Notes under the pieces: model-generated
Told to the model about the DNA's origin: nothing
Database searches by the model: none
What the model saw: the letters and a program-made list of their open reading frames with translations, nothing else
Part shown: in pieces, positions 24,982 to 34,987 of the stretch
Layout: every line of letters starts with the position of its first letter
Numbering within the stretch: position 1 is the stretch's first letter
Assembly: GCF_018070325.1 (NCBI RefSeq)
Contig: NZ_JAGPXY010000024.1
Coordinates: forward strand, 1-64,000
Length of the DNA: 64,000 bases
Direction of reading: 5' to 3'
Source of the DNA: Micromonospora sp. H61
GTDB taxonomy: Bacteria; Actinomycetota; Actinomycetes; Mycobacteriales; Micromonosporaceae
Made by a program: the position numbers and the translations under genes

Positions 24982-25125
24982 GGAGACACCCCGCGCGACC
25001 AGGTCATCGCCGACGCGGCCCGGCTGGTCAACGCCGCTGGTGCGATCGGGGTCGCCGGTGTGTACCCGGACCGGGACCCACACCCAGGGCCCGGCGCGCA
25101 GTGTGCCGTCACGAACTGCGCGTAA
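24982..25125 (+). pseudogene. Fragment resembling C-terminus of a Zn-dependent (formaldehyde) dehydrogenase
   Basis: An open stretch reads GDTPRDQVIADAARLV, then NAAGAIGVAGVYPDRDPHP, then stops at TAA 25123. The GAIGVAGVY-DPDP-like segment resembles the cofactor-domain end of glutathione-independent formaldehyde dehydrogenases. No start and no rest of the gene is present, so this would be a decayed remnant. Weak evidence by eye. Confidence 0.3.
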
Positions 25126-25563
25126 GGGACGTCAGGGCACTGACCCGTCGTCCGGTGCACGGCGTTGCAGGACGATGGCCATCGATTCGTGCGGCCGGTA
25201 GAGGCGTGGGTCACATCAGCCGCCCGAGGGCTCGTGGTGCGCCTCGCGTACGGCGCCGGGCTGGCGCCCGATTCCCATCGTTCGATGGCCTGACGTGTGC
25301 GCTGCGTTACCGGACGCACCGTCCCCGAGGCATCTTGCCTGGTGGGAAAGCTGCGGGAACGGCCGGGGTCAATTGGCACGTTGTCGCAGGTGGGCGTGGG
25401 TGCTGCAGTCATGCCAGGGGTACCGCGAGGGGCTGCCGTGGTCGCTGTGGCGGACGAACACTGTGCGACATCTATATTGCCGGATTGTTACTTTTTCAAC
25501 AGTCCCTCGCCTTGCGGATGGCCCTTCGGCCGCAATACGTTGCCGTCAACAACAAAACCAAGT
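25126..25563. other. Intergenic region before sugar ABC operon
   Basis: About 440 bases with no convincing gene; short open frames on both strands have poor actinomycete codon use. The right part is notably AT-richer (TATATTGCC near 25470, TTACTTTTTC near 25490), suggesting the operon's promoter lies there. Confidence 0.5.
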
Positions 25564-25578
25564 GAAGGTTCAACCTTC
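25564..25578 (+). promoter_or_regulatory. Perfect 15-base palindrome before sugar ABC operon
   Basis: GAAGGTT-C-AACCTTC, directly before GGAGG of the leader. It could be an operator (perhaps for the ROK regulator at 29728) or a hairpin that controls ribosome access. A ROK assignment is inferred from gene order only. Confidence 0.45.
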
Positions 25579-25590
25579 CGGAGGCAACCG

Positions 25591-25620
25591 ATGACGTTGG
25601 CGAGGTGGTACGAGCGATGA
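25591..25620 (+). CDS. Possible nine-residue leader peptide
   Basis: ATG 25591 follows a strong GGAGG (25580-25584) by six bases and encodes MTLARWYER, whose TGA (25618-25620) overlaps the ATG of the ABC ATPase (25617). Such coupling can let ribosomes feed into the main gene. Alternatively the SD serves nothing and the main gene uses GAGGTGG at 25602. Untested. Confidence 0.4.
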   Translation: MTLARWYER

Positions 25621-27164
25621 GCGACGTGCCCATCCTCCTTGAGATGCGCTCCATCACCAAGGAGTTTCCCGGAGTCAAGGCCCTCTCCGACGTCAACCTG
25701 GTGGTTCGCGCCGGCGAGATCCATGCCATCTGCGGCGAGAACGGCGCGGGCAAGTCCACCCTGATGAAGGTGCTCAGCGGGGTGTACCCGCACGGCACCT
25801 ACGACGGCAAGATCACCTACCAGGGGTCGGAGAGCAAGTTCTCCGACATCCGGGCCAGTGAGAACGCCGGCATCGTGATCATCCACCAGGAGCTCGCGCT
25901 CATTCCCGGGATGTCGATCGCCGAGAACATCTTCCTCGGCAACGAACCGCGCAAGCGGGGCGCGATCGACTGGAAGGCCGCGAACCGGATGGCGCTGGAC
26001 CTGATGGCCCGGGTCGGTCTGGAAGAGGACCCGGACACCCTGATCAAGGACATCGGGGTCGGCAAGCAGCAGCTCGTCGAGATCGCCAAGGCGTTCGCCA
26101 AGGACGTGAAGCTGCTCATCCTCGACGAGCCCACCGCGGCGCTCAACGAGGCCGACTCCAAGCACCTGCTGGACCTGCTGCGCGGGTTCCGCTCCCGCGG
26201 CATCACCTCGATCATGATCTCGCACAAGCTCAACGAGATCGAGGCGATCGCCGACCAGATCACCATCCTGCGCGACGGCCGGACCGTGGAGACCCTCGAC
26301 GTCAAGGCGGACGGGGTCGACGAGGACCGGATCGTGCGGGGCATGGTCGGCCGCGAGCTGAGCAGCCGGTTCCCGGACCACACGCCGAAGATCGGCGAGG
26401 TCTTCTTCGAGGTCCGCGACTGGAACGTCCGGCACCCGATCTCCGCCGAGCGGCAGGTCTGCAAGAACGAGAGCTTCGTGGTGCGCCGCGGCGAGATCGT
26501 CGGCTTCGCCGGTCTCATGGGCGCGGGCCGAACCGAACTCGCGATGAGTGTCTTCGGCCGCTCCTACGGGGTGTTCGAGTCGGGCACGATCATCAAGGAC
26601 GGCAAGGAGATCGTCCTGAAGTCGGTGGCGGATGCCATCGACAACGGCCTCGCCTACGTCAGCGAGGACCGCAAGGCGATCGGCCTCAACCTGCTCGACG
26701 ACATCAAGACGTCGACGGTGGCAGCCAAGCTGTCCAAGATCTCGCACCACGGCGTCCTGAACGAGGTCGAGGAATACCAGGCGGCTGAGTCGTACCGCAA
26801 GGAGTTGCGGACCAAGGCCCCGACTGTCGACGAGAGCGTCTCCAAGCTCTCCGGCGGCAACCAGCAGAAGGTCGTCCTGGCCAAGTGGATGTTCACCGAC
26901 CCGGACCTGCTGATCCTCGACGAGCCGACGCGCGGCATCGACGTGGGTGCCAAGTACGAGATCTACGGCATCATCCAGCGGCTCGCCGACCAGGGGAAGG
27001 GCGTCATCGTCATCTCCTCGGAGCTGCCTGAGCTGATCGGGCTGTGCGACCGCATCTACACCGTGTTCGAAGGCGCCATCACGGGCGAGATCGCCCGGGC
27101 GGACGCCACCCCGGAAACCCTCATGAAGCAGATGACCTCGACGAAGAAGATGGCCACACGATGA
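25617..27164 (+). CDS. mmsA: Multiple-monosaccharide ABC transporter ATP-binding protein
   Basis: 515 residues from ATG 25617 with GAGGTGG upstream. Two nucleotide-binding domains: the first with [24 protein letters not shown] and [12 protein letters not shown]; the second with [10 protein letters not shown] (degenerate Walker A, usual in this family), [14 protein letters not shown] and [12 protein letters not shown]. It energises import of hexoses/pentoses with the permease and binding protein that follow. The ATG of the permease overlaps its TGA. Confidence 0.93.
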   Translation: MSDVPILLEMRSITKEFPGVKALSDVNLVVRAGEIHAICGENGAGKSTLMKVLSGVYPHGTYDGKITYQGSESKFSDIRASENAGIVIIHQELALIPGMSIAENIFLGNEPRKRGAIDWKAANRMALDLMARVGLEEDPDTLIKDIGVGKQQLVEIAKAFAKDVKLLILDEPTAALNEADSKHLLDLLRGFRSRGITSIMISHKLNEIEAIADQITILRDGRTVETLDVKADGVDEDRIVRGMVGRELSSRFPDHTPKIGEVFFEVRDWNVRHPISAERQVCKNESFVVRRGEIVGFAGLMGAGRTELAMSVFGRSYGVFESGTIIKDGKEIVLKSVADAIDNGLAYVSEDRKAIGLNLLDDIKTSTVAAKLSKISHHGVLNEVEEYQAAESYRKELRTKAPTVDESVSKLSGGNQQKVVLAKWMFTDPDLLILDEPTRGIDVGAKYEIYGIIQRLADQGKGVIVISSELPELIGLCDRIYTVFEGAITGEIARADATPETLMKQMTSTKKMATR

Positions 27165-28459
27165 GCCGATTGAAGGACCTTCAGAAGAACCTGTTCGGAG
27201 GCACCACCTCCAACGCTCGCCAGTTCGGCATGATCTTCACCCTGGTGGCGATCGTCGTCCTGTTCCAGATTCTGACCGACGGCCTCACCCTGCGGTCGGA
27301 CAACCTGATCGCGCTGTTCCAGCAGAACTCGTACATTCTGATTCTGGCCATCGGCATGCTCATGGTGATCGTGGCCGGGCACATCGACCTCTCGGTCGGC
27401 TCGGTCGCCGCCTTCGCCGGCATCCTGGTCGCCAAGTCGATGACCGAGTGGGACCTTCCCTGGCCCGCTGCCATCGTGTTCGGCCTCGCCATCGGCGCGG
27501 TGATCGGCGCCTGGCAAGGCTTCTGGGTGGCCTACATCGGGGTGCCGGCGTTCATCGTCACCCTGGCGGGCATGCTGCTCTTCCGGGGCGGCAACCAGTT
27601 CATCGGTAACGCGAGCACCGTCCCGGTGCCGGAGGGCTTCCGGGAGATCGGCTCCGGCTTCCTGCCCGAGTTCGGCCCTAACACCGGCTACAACAACGCC
27701 ACGCTGCTGCTCGGCCTGGCCGCGGCGTTGGCGGTGGTGTGGCGCGAGATCCAGTCCCGCAAGACCCGACGGGCGATGGACGCCGACCCGGCGCCCATGT
27801 GGATCTCCATCCTGCGGATGGCCATCATGGTCGGCGTCATCGCCTTCGCGGCGCTGCGCTTCGCCAGCGGTCGCGTCGGCACCAGCTTCCCGATCTCCGG
27901 CATCATCCTGCTGGTCCTGGTCATCGCGTACTCCTTCTACACCCGCAACACGGCCGGTGGCCGGCACATCTACGCGGTGGGCGGCAACTCCCGGGCGGCC
28001 GAGCTGTCCGGTGTGAAGCTCAAGCGGGTCAACTTCTTCGTCATGATGAACATGTCCGTCCTGGCCGCGCTGGCCGGCATGATCTTCGTGGCCCGTTCGG
28101 CGGCCTCCGGACCGCAGGACGGCAACGGCTGGGAACTGGACGCCATCGCCGCCGTCTTCATCGGTGGCGCGGCCGTCGCCGGCGGTATCGGCACCATCAG
28201 CGGATCCATCGTCGGTGGTCTCGTCATGGCCGTGCTCAACAACGGCCTCCAGCTCATGGGTGTCGGCACCGACCGCGTCCAGATCATCAAGGGCCTGGTC
28301 CTGCTGCTGGCCGTCGCGATCGACGTCTACAACAAGAGCCAGGGGCGTTTCTCCATCATCGGGAGCCTGATGCGGCCGTTCCGCCGCGAGGACTCCGTCC
28401 CACCCGCCTCACCGCCGGACGCGGAGCGCAAGCCCGCCAAGGCAGCGGTGTCCGGCTGA
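27161..28459 (+). CDS. mmsB: Multiple-monosaccharide ABC transporter permease
   Basis: 432 residues, ATG 27161 overlapping the ATPase stop (ATGA). About ten to eleven hydrophobic segments with [16 protein letters not shown], the signature of sugar permeases of the XylH/GguB group, and [20 protein letters not shown] in the coupling-loop region. The C-terminus has a Pro-rich cytoplasmic tail. Works with the ATPase and ChvE-like binding protein. Confidence 0.93.
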   Translation: MSRLKDLQKNLFGGTTSNARQFGMIFTLVAIVVLFQILTDGLTLRSDNLIALFQQNSYILILAIGMLMVIVAGHIDLSVGSVAAFAGILVAKSMTEWDLPWPAAIVFGLAIGAVIGAWQGFWVAYIGVPAFIVTLAGMLLFRGGNQFIGNASTVPVPEGFREIGSGFLPEFGPNTGYNNATLLLGLAAALAVVWREIQSRKTRRAMDADPAPMWISILRMAIMVGVIAFAALRFASGRVGTSFPISGIILLVLVIAYSFYTRNTAGGRHIYAVGGNSRAAELSGVKLKRVNFFVMMNMSVLAALAGMIFVARSAASGPQDGNGWELDAIAAVFIGGAAVAGGIGTISGSIVGGLVMAVLNNGLQLMGVGTDRVQIIKGLVLLLAVAIDVYNKSQGRFSIIGSLMRPFRREDSVPPASPPDAERKPAKAAVSG

Positions 28460-28511
28460 CGGCCACCGACCTCTCTACCCGCCTCACCATCTAGAAAGGC
28501 AAGTCCTCACC

Positions 28512-29615
28512 ATGCGTAAATTCTTCGGCACGTCGGTGGTGGCCATCAGCGCCGCCGCCATGCTGGCCCTCGCCGGCTGCGGTTCCGGCCGCGACGCCGA
28601 CAGCGGCTCCGGCGGCGAGGCCGCCAAGGGCTTCCCGGCGAACTCGCTGATCGGCGTGGCCCTGCCGGCCAAGACCTCGGAGAACTGGGTCCTCGCCGGT
28701 GACCTGTTCAGCAACGGTCTCAAGGAGGCCGGCTTCCAGGGTGACGTGCAGTACGCCGGCGCGTCGACCACTGTCGCCGACCAGCAGGCCCAGATCACCG
28801 CCATGGTCACCAAGGGTGCCAAGGTCATCGTCATCGGCGCGACCGACGCGGCGCAGCTGTCGACCCAGGTCGCGGCGGCCCACACGGCCGGCGTGAAGGT
28901 CATCGCCTACGACCGGCTCATCACGAACACCCCGGACCTCGACTACTACGTCGCCTTCGACAACTTCAAGGTCGGCCAGCTGCAGGGCCAGGCCCTGCTG
29001 GACGGCATGAAGGCCAAGAAGCCGAACGGCCCGTACAACATCGAGCTGTTCTCCGGCTCGCCGGACGACAACAACGCCGGTGTCTTCTTCAACGGCGCCA
29101 TGGACGTGCTCAAGCCGGAGATCGACAAGGGCAACGTGGTCGTCGCCTCGGGTCAGAAGGACGTCAAGCAGACCGCCATCCAGGGCTGGAAGGCCGAGGG
29201 TGCGCAGGCCCGCATGGACCAGCTGCTGACCTCGACCTACGGCAACAAGGAGCTGGACGGCGTCCTCTCCCCGAACGACACGCTGGCCCGCGCCATCCTG
29301 ACCTCGGTCAAGGGTGCTGGCAAGCCGACCCCGATCGTCACCGGTCAGGACTCCGAGGTCGAGTCGGTCAAGTCGATCGTCAAGGGCGAGCAGTACATGA
29401 CGATCAACAAGGACACCCGCAACCTGGTGAAGGAGACCATCAACATGGTCAAGGCTCTCCAGGCCGGCGACAAGCCGCAGGTGAACGACACCAAGTCCTA
29501 CAACAACGGCAGCAAGGTCGTCGACACGTACCTGCTCCCGCCGGTCGCCGTCACCAAGGCGAACGCGGCTGAGGCGTACGCCACCGACCCGAAGCTCGCG
29601 CCGCTCACCAAGTAA
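28512..29615 (+). CDS. chvE: ChvE-like sugar-binding lipoprotein
   Basis: 367 residues, ATG 28512 with AAAGGCAAG upstream. Lipoprotein signal with lipobox LALAGC (Cys about residue 23). The mature protein matches the ChvE family: NSLIGVALPAKTSENWVLAG, QITAMVTKGAKVIVIGATD, KVIAYDRLITNTPDLDYYVAFDNFKVGQLQG and VTGQDSEVESVKSIVKGEQYMTI. It captures glucose, galactose, xylose or related sugars. Third gene of the operon; a terminator hairpin follows. Confidence 0.92.
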   Translation: MRKFFGTSVVAISAAAMLALAGCGSGRDADSGSGGEAAKGFPANSLIGVALPAKTSENWVLAGDLFSNGLKEAGFQGDVQYAGASTTVADQQAQITAMVTKGAKVIVIGATDAAQLSTQVAAAHTAGVKVIAYDRLITNTPDLDYYVAFDNFKVGQLQGQALLDGMKAKKPNGPYNIELFSGSPDDNNAGVFFNGAMDVLKPEIDKGNVVVASGQKDVKQTAIQGWKAEGAQARMDQLLTSTYGNKELDGVLSPNDTLARAILTSVKGAGKPTPIVTGQDSEVESVKSIVKGEQYMTINKDTRNLVKETINMVKALQAGDKPQVNDTKSYNNGSKVVDTYLLPPVAVTKANAAEAYATDPKLAPLTK

Positions 29616-29640
29616 TCACCGCACGGTAGGTAGTAACGCC

Positions 29641-29674
29641 GATGGGTCCCGGGTCTCCTCTACCGGGACCCATC
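29641..29674 (+). terminator. Terminator hairpin after sugar ABC operon
   Basis: GATGGGTCCCGG (29641-29652) pairs perfectly with CCGGGACCCATC (29663-29674), loop of ten. No T-run, but position and strength fit a terminator or a transcript-stabilising 3' hairpin before the ROK gene. Confidence 0.75.
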
Positions 29675-29727
29675 GTCGTCCCTGCACCCCCGCACCAACC
29701 GGCCTCGACCCGGAAGGAGGTCTGACC

Positions 29728-30990
29728 GTGGCGACACCAGTACGGGCCAGGCCAGCCGGCGTCGGCCGCAACGCCGAATCCCCGCTGCCGTCGGTCCCCG
29801 GCGCCAGCCAGGAGGAGATCCGGCGGCAGAACCTCGGCGCTGTGCTGCGTTACGTCCACCTGCACGGACCGACGTCCCGCGCCGAGCTGACCAGCCGGCT
29901 CGGCCTCAACCGAAGCACCATCGGCGCCCTCGCGGCCGACCTGGTCACCAGCGGCCTGGTCACCGAGGAGGCGCCGACCACCGCCCGCCGCGCCGGCCGC
30001 CCCTCGCTGGTGGTCAGCCCCCGCTCCGACCGGGTCTACGCACACGCGTTGAGCATCGACGCGGACCGGCTGCGTGCCGCCCGGGTCGGCCTCGGCGGGC
30101 AGATCCTCGATCTGCGGGAGATCCCCCGACCCAGCGGCATGTCGGCGATCGAAGCCGTCGGTCCCCTCGCCGACCTGGTCCGCGACATGGAACGCTCGGT
30201 GGCCGGCGACGCGCTGCTGGTCGGCGGCGCCGCCGCGGTCACCGACACCACCCGCGACCCGGACGGCAGGCTCCGGATCGCCAGCATCGACGAGACGCTC
30301 GGCGCCGCGCTGGAGGCGGAGTTCAGCTCCGGCCCGGGTTTCGTGGCCGGGGACCTGGCCGACATCGCCGGCCTGGCCGAGCACGTCCGGGGTGTCGCGG
30401 TCGGCATCGACGACGTCATCTACCTGCACGGCGACCTGGGCATCAGCGCCGGCATCATCGTCGGTGGCCGACTGGTGATCGGCCACCGGGGTCACAGCGG
30501 CAAGGTCGGCCACATGGTCGTCAACCCCAACGGCCTGCCCTGCGGCTGCGGTTCACGCGGCTGCTGGGAGACCGAGATCTCCGAAGCCGCGCTGTTACGG
30601 CACGCCGGCCGTGACCCGAGCGACCGCGCGGCGGTGGCCGAGGTGCTGCGCGCCGCGGCGGAGGGCGACCCGACCGCCCGCGCGGCGGTCGAGCAGGTGG
30701 CGGACTGGCTCGGCTTCGGCGTGGCGAACCTGGTCAACGTGGTCAACCCGGATGCAGTGGTGTTCGGTGGCTCGCTGCGCGACATCTTCACCGCCGGTGC
30801 GGACGTGGTCCGGGACCGGCTCGACACCATGCCACTGCCCGCCTCCCGCGAGCACCTGCGGTTGCGGGCGGCGGCGCTCGGCCGCGACGCCGTCCTGATC
30901 GGCGCCGCCGAGCTGGCGTTCGACAAACTCCTGGCCGACCCGTTGAACGTCGGCGTCGCGGGCCAGGTCGGGACAGCCGAGCCCGAGTAG
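29728..30990 (+). CDS. ROK-family transcriptional regulator
   Basis: 420 residues, GTG 29728 with a strong GGAAGGAGG upstream. Winged helix about 35-95 (LHGPTSRAELTSRLGLNRSTIGALAADLV). The ROK part carries GDLGISAGIIVGGRLVIG and the zinc site CGCGSRGCWE. Sugar-responsive repressor type (XylR/NagC-like). It follows the ABC sugar operon and probably controls it; the palindrome at 25564 is a candidate site. Confidence 0.9.
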   Translation: MATPVRARPAGVGRNAESPLPSVPGASQEEIRRQNLGAVLRYVHLHGPTSRAELTSRLGLNRSTIGALAADLVTSGLVTEEAPTTARRAGRPSLVVSPRSDRVYAHALSIDADRLRAARVGLGGQILDLREIPRPSGMSAIEAVGPLADLVRDMERSVAGDALLVGGAAAVTDTTRDPDGRLRIASIDETLGAALEAEFSSGPGFVAGDLADIAGLAEHVRGVAVGIDDVIYLHGDLGISAGIIVGGRLVIGHRGHSGKVGHMVVNPNGLPCGCGSRGCWETEISEAALLRHAGRDPSDRAAVAEVLRAAAEGDPTARAAVEQVADWLGFGVANLVNVVNPDAVVFGGSLRDIFTAGADVVRDRLDTMPLPASREHLRLRAAALGRDAVLIGAAELAFDKLLADPLNVGVAGQVGTAEPE

Positions 30991-31115
30991 CCGCGACTCC
31001 CTGCCGGTGCCGGCCCGGGTTCGGAACGCGTGGCGCGTGAACTCATCGTCTGCCGCGACGGTTACCGCTGGCCCCACCCTGCCCTCACTCGGTCTGGTCG
31101 TCATTCCCGAACGCG

Positions 31116-31136
31116 TTATCGTACGTTGTACGGTAA
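31116..31136. promoter_or_regulatory. TetR-type operator before DrrAB-like exporter
   Basis: Half-sites TTATCGTAC (31116-31124) and GTACGGTAA (31128-31136) flank GTT; eight of nine positions are symmetric. The same CGTAC-N3-GTACG core occurs at 53055-53067 before a TetR gene. It lies about 30 bases before the exporter's start, overlapping the probable promoter. Confidence 0.65.
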
Positions 31137-31167
31137 GGTGGCCGTTCAGTTTCGGGAGGGGAGCGCT

Positions 31168-32136
31168 GTGACGACAACAGTCGACGCGATAGTGGCCCAA
31201 GGGCTGCGCAAGCGGTATCGGGACCGGTACGCGCTGGACGGGTTCGACCTGCGGGTGCCGCGGGGAACGGTGTGCGGCCTGCTCGGCCCGAACGGGGCCG
31301 GTAAGACCACAGCGGTACGGATCCTCTCCACCCTGCTCCGACTCGACGAGGGTCGTGCCGAGGTGGCCGGCTTCGACGTGACCCGCCAGCCCGACCAGGT
31401 CCGCTACCGCATCGGACTGGTGGGGCAGCATCCCGCGCTCGACGAGGCGCTGAGCGGCCGGCAGAATCTGGTGCTCTTCGGCCGGCTGTTCCACCTGGGT
31501 CGCCGTCGGGCCCGCCAACGGGCGGGCGAGCTGCTGGAACATTTCGGTCTCGCCGACGCCGCCGAGCAGCCGGTCAGCACGTACTCCGGGGGCATGCGCC
31601 GACGGCTCGACCTGGCGGCCGGCATGATCCTGGCCCCCGCGGTCCTCTTCCTCGACGAGCCCACCACCGGGCTGGACCCGCGTGGCCGCAACGAGGTGTG
31701 GGAGTCGGTCCGGGAGTTGGTACGCACCGGCACCACAGTGCTGCTCACCACCCAGCAGCTGGACGAGGCCGACCAACTCGCCGACCGGATCTCAGTGGTC
31801 GAGGCCGGACGGGTAATCGCCGAGGGAACTCCGGACGACCTCAAGACCCGGCTCGGCGGCGATCGGATCGAGGTGGTCGTCGCGGCGCCGACCGACCTTG
31901 CCGTCGCCGTCGCCCAGATACGCCGGGCGGCCGACGACGAACCGACTGTCGACGTGGACCGGCGGATGGTGAGCGTCCGGGTCGGTCACCAGGCCGGTGC
32001 GCTCGTCGACGTGCTGCGGGCGCTCGACGCCGTGAACGTCCCGGTGGCGGACGTCGCGCTGCGCCGCCCAACCCTGGACGACGTGTTCCTGCACCTCACC
32101 GGGCACCGGGCGGCGTCGGCCGAGGTGGCGGCATGA
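31168..32136 (+). CDS. DrrA-type ABC exporter ATPase
   Basis: 322 residues from GTG 31168, with GGGAGGGGAG upstream. Walker A GPNGAGKTTAVRIL, signature YSGGMRRRLDLA, Walker B AVLFLDEPTTGLDP, and the C-terminal extension typical of daunorubicin-resistance ATPases (DRIEVVVAAP...RRPTLDDVFLHLTGH). Exports a drug or lipid with the permease that overlaps its stop. Substrate unknown. Confidence 0.92.
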   Translation: MTTTVDAIVAQGLRKRYRDRYALDGFDLRVPRGTVCGLLGPNGAGKTTAVRILSTLLRLDEGRAEVAGFDVTRQPDQVRYRIGLVGQHPALDEALSGRQNLVLFGRLFHLGRRRARQRAGELLEHFGLADAAEQPVSTYSGGMRRRLDLAAGMILAPAVLFLDEPTTGLDPRGRNEVWESVRELVRTGTTVLLTTQQLDEADQLADRISVVEAGRVIAEGTPDDLKTRLGGDRIEVVVAAPTDLAVAVAQIRRAADDEPTVDVDRRMVSVRVGHQAGALVDVLRALDAVNVPVADVALRRPTLDDVFLHLTGHRAASAEVAA

Positions 32137-32963
32137 GCGCGGTGAGCACGCCGGCCCCGCCGGTGGATCTGACGCCCGGCCGGCCCACCCTCCTGGCCGA
32201 CAGCGGCACGCTGATCTGGCGCGGCCTGGCCCGGTGGCGACGCGATCCCGGCCCGCTGATCGCCTCGCTCGGCTTCAACATCCTGATCGTGCTGATGTTC
32301 GCCTACCTGTTCGGTGGCGCGTTGCAGGTGCCCGGCGGCGGCAGCTACCGAGAGTTCCTGATGCCCGGCATGTTCGTGATGACCATGGTCTTCGGCATCA
32401 GCCTCACCACGATCGCCGTTGCCGAGGACCTGGAGCGCGGGGTGACCGACCGGCTCCGATCGATGCCCGTCTCACCGCTGGCGCCGCTGGCGGCCCGGGC
32501 GGTGGCCGACATGCTGTTCGCGCTGGTCACCCTCGGGGTCCTGCTGCTGACCGGTCTCGCAATCGGGTGGCGGGCACACGGTGGGGTCGGTGCCACACTG
32601 GCGGCGGTCGGGTTGATCCTGCTGCTGCGTTTCGCCCTGATCTGGGTCGGCATCTTCCTCGGGTTGGTCACCCGCGGGCAGACGGCAGTGGTGGCCGTGC
32701 AGACCCTGGAGTTTCCGCTCGGCTTCCTCTCCAACGCGTTCGTCGCACCGTCCACCATGCCCGCCTGGCTCGGTGCGGTGGCCGCGTGGAACCCGCTGTC
32801 GGCAACCGTCGGCGCCACCCGTGAGCTGTTCGGCAACCCCGGTTGGGGCGGCGACTCCTGGGCGGCGCAGCACTACCAGTTGCTGGCGGTGCTCTGGCCG
32901 CTGGTCCTGGTCGCGGTCTTCCTGCCGCTCTCGGTCGCCCGGTACCGACGGCTGGCGGGCTGA
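32133..32963 (+). CDS. DrrB-type ABC-2 permease
   Basis: 276 residues, ATG overlapping the ATPase stop. Six hydrophobic segments; family phrases YREFLMPGMFVMTMVFGISLT, EDLERGVTDRLRSMPVSPLA and WNPLSATVGATRELFGNP identify the DrrB/ABC-2 group. Forms the exporter with the preceding ATPase. A hairpin at 32990 ends the unit. Confidence 0.92.
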   Translation: MSAVSTPAPPVDLTPGRPTLLADSGTLIWRGLARWRRDPGPLIASLGFNILIVLMFAYLFGGALQVPGGGSYREFLMPGMFVMTMVFGISLTTIAVAEDLERGVTDRLRSMPVSPLAPLAARAVADMLFALVTLGVLLLTGLAIGWRAHGGVGATLAAVGLILLLRFALIWVGIFLGLVTRGQTAVVAVQTLEFPLGFLSNAFVAPSTMPAWLGAVAAWNPLSATVGATRELFGNPGWGGDSWAAQHYQLLAVLWPLVLVAVFLPLSVARYRRLAG

Positions 32964-32989
32964 GCCGCGCGGACGCGGAGTTCGACTCT

Positions 32990-33062
32990 CTGGGCCCGAT
33001 CGGTGTCGGTGGCCGTCGTCAGGCTCACCGGCGTGGACCTGCACCGACTCGATCGGGCCCAG
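32990..33062. repeat. Long intergenic inverted repeat with GATC arms
   Basis: CTGGGCCCGATCGGTGTCGG (from 32990) is mirrored by CACCGACTCGATCGGGCCC (from 33042) with one bulged base, about 21 pairs, loop of 30. It lies between convergent genes, where it can end both transcripts, and belongs with the GATC-containing palindromes elsewhere in the window. Confidence 0.7.
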
Positions 33063-33110
33063 GCGGGTGATCGCCGAGGCCCCCGCTCCCCGACGAGCAC
33101 CGTCGCCCAA

Positions 33111-34100
33111 CTAGGCGATCCGCCGGATCCGGCGCACCGCCAGGTAGAGCAGGAGCACGGCGAGGGCGACGAAGATGCCCGTCTCGATGCCCTGGAACAG
33201 CCAGAACCGGTCCGCCGGCTGGTAGAGCTGCCAGTTGTACGCGCCCGGTTCGACGCCCAACTCGGCGCCGCAGACCCGACCGTCCGGCCCCTTCCCGCCC
33301 GGTGGGCACTGAATCCGGGTGTCCTCCGCGATCATCGTTCCGTCCGGGTTCCGGACACCCTGGGTGAGGATCCAGTCCCCCCGGCTGACCTCCGGCGGCC
33401 CGTCCCCCTCGATCGGAAAGGTCTTGGTGCGGGCTGCCTGGTAGTACGGCCGGGCCAGGATCTCCACCGCCGCTCGTACCCCGATGAACCCGGCGAGGGT
33501 GATGCCCATGGCGGGCAACATCCGCTTCCACACCGTGCCGGCGAAGATGCCGAGCGCCACGGCGAAGAGGGTGTAGCCGATCGGGGCGATGCCCTGCAGA
33601 TCGAAGACGATCATGCCGAGTCGGCCCTCGTGGGCGGCCTGGTTGAGCGGGTCGACCCACCAGGACATGCCCAGCCCGTAGACCGCCGCGAGGATCACGA
33701 CAGCCGCGCCGACCAGCCCGAACTTCACCAGGGCCCACCGGTTGCGGCCGACGCCCTGGGTCCAGACGAACCGGTGCGTGCCCTGCTCCACCTCACGGGC
33801 GACCAGCGGGGCACCCCAGAACAGGCCGACCAGTGCCGGCAGGGTGATCAGCAGTACGGCCACCAGGTTGAGGCTGCCGTACTGGTTGCCAAAGCGTCGG
33901 AAGCCCGCGTCGCAGGTCTCGCGGGTCGTCTGCGCCACGTCGGCGCGGGCGAGTTGACTGACGCAGTCCACCAGCCCGAGGTCGCTGAAGGTGTTCCGCA
34001 TCGCCAGGCCGATCGGCACCAGCACCGCGGCGAGTGCCGCGAACCCCAGCAGGGTGTAGAACGCCTGCTTGCGATGTTGCCGCCAGGTCAACCAGATCAT
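33111..34100 (-). CDS. ABC transporter permease subunit
   Basis: 329 residues, ATG 34100. Six to seven hydrophobic segments; begins MIWLTWRQHRKQAFYTLLG, which is common in actinomycete ABC-2 permeases paired with YtrB-like ATPases. A large extracytoplasmic loop (EGDGPPEVSRGDW...CPPGGKGPDGRVCGAE) carries two Cys that may form a disulfide. Translationally coupled to the ATPase upstream. Confidence 0.85.
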   Translation of the reverse strand: MIWLTWRQHRKQAFYTLLGFAALAAVLVPIGLAMRNTFSDLGLVDCVSQLARADVAQTTRETCDAGFRRFGNQYGSLNLVAVLLITLPALVGLFWGAPLVAREVEQGTHRFVWTQGVGRNRWALVKFGLVGAAVVILAAVYGLGMSWWVDPLNQAAHEGRLGMIVFDLQGIAPIGYTLFAVALGIFAGTVWKRMLPAMGITLAGFIGVRAAVEILARPYYQAARTKTFPIEGDGPPEVSRGDWILTQGVRNPDGTMIAEDTRIQCPPGGKGPDGRVCGAELGVEPGAYNWQLYQPADRFWLFQGIETGIFVALAVLLLYLAVRRIRRIA

Positions 34101-34987
34101 GCCGCTACCCCCCACTCGCTGTGACTGGTCTTCGTGGTGCCGTCGGCCAGGTAGGCCAGCACGACGTCCTCCAGGCTCACCTCGCGGACCGTCCAGGCCG
34201 GATCGGTGACCGGCCCGTCGGTGCGGACGAGCAACGTGGACTGCCGGTCGGTGTGGCTGGCCCGGATCACTGCGGCGACGCCCCCGACAGCGCCACCGTC
34301 GTGTCGCGGCCCGACGAGCTGCCGGTGCCCCGCGACCAGGTCGTCGACAGTGCCGGTGAGCTGCACCTGGGAGGCGTTCAGCACGATCAGGTAGTCGCAG
34401 ACGCGTTCCAGGTCGGCCAGCAGGTGCGAGGAGAGCAGAACTGTGGTGCCCGACTCCGCGACGCTGCCCATCAACGACTGGAGGAACTCCCGTCGAGCCA
34501 GGGGGTCGAGGCTGGCGACCGGTTCGTCGAGCAGCAGCAGCCGCGGCTGCTTGGCCAGTGCCAGAGCCAGCGCGACCTGGGCCCGTTGACCGCCGGAGAG
34601 CTTGCCGACCGGCTTGTCCGGCGGGATGCCGAGCTGCGCCAGCCGAGTACGGGCCAACGCCGCGTTCCACCGCTTGTTCAGCTTGCCGCCGGCGACGACC
34701 AACTCGGATGCCGTGAAGTCCCGGTACAGCGGGGTGTCCTGGGCGACGAACCCGATGTCGGCCAGCCCCTCCGTGTCGCCGTACGGGGACCGACCGAACA
34801 CCCGGACCGTGCCCGCGTCGGGCTTGAGCAGCCCGACGGCCAGGTGCAACAACGTGCTCTTACCCGCGCCGTTCGGCCCGACCAGCGCGGCGATCCGGCC
34901 GGTCGGCAGATGCAGCGAGCAGTCCCGCAACGCCCAGGTGCTGCCGTACCGTTTGCCGAGCCGGTCTGCTTCCAAGACCATGTCCAT
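34097..34987 (-). CDS. ABC transporter ATPase, YtrB-like
   Basis: 296 residues; ATG 34987 is chosen for GAGAGGA eight bases upstream, with ATG 34981 an alternative. Walker [14 protein letters not shown], signature LSGGQRAQVALALAL, Walker B RLLLLDEPVASLDP. The C-terminal region is short and divergent. With the downstream permease and upstream GntR regulator it forms the GntR-ABC unit widespread in Gram-positives, often linked to cell-envelope antibiotics. Confidence 0.9.
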   Translation of the reverse strand: MDMVLEADRLGKRYGSTWALRDCSLHLPTGRIAALVGPNGAGKSTLLHLAVGLLKPDAGTVRVFGRSPYGDTEGLADIGFVAQDTPLYRDFTASELVVAGGKLNKRWNAALARTRLAQLGIPPDKPVGKLSGGQRAQVALALALAKQPRLLLLDEPVASLDPLARREFLQSLMGSVAESGTTVLLSSHLLADLERVCDYLIVLNASQVQLTGTVDDLVAGHRQLVGPRHDGGAVGGVAAVIRASHTDRQSTLLVRTDGPVTDPAWTVREVSLEDVVLAYLADGTTKTSHSEWGVAA

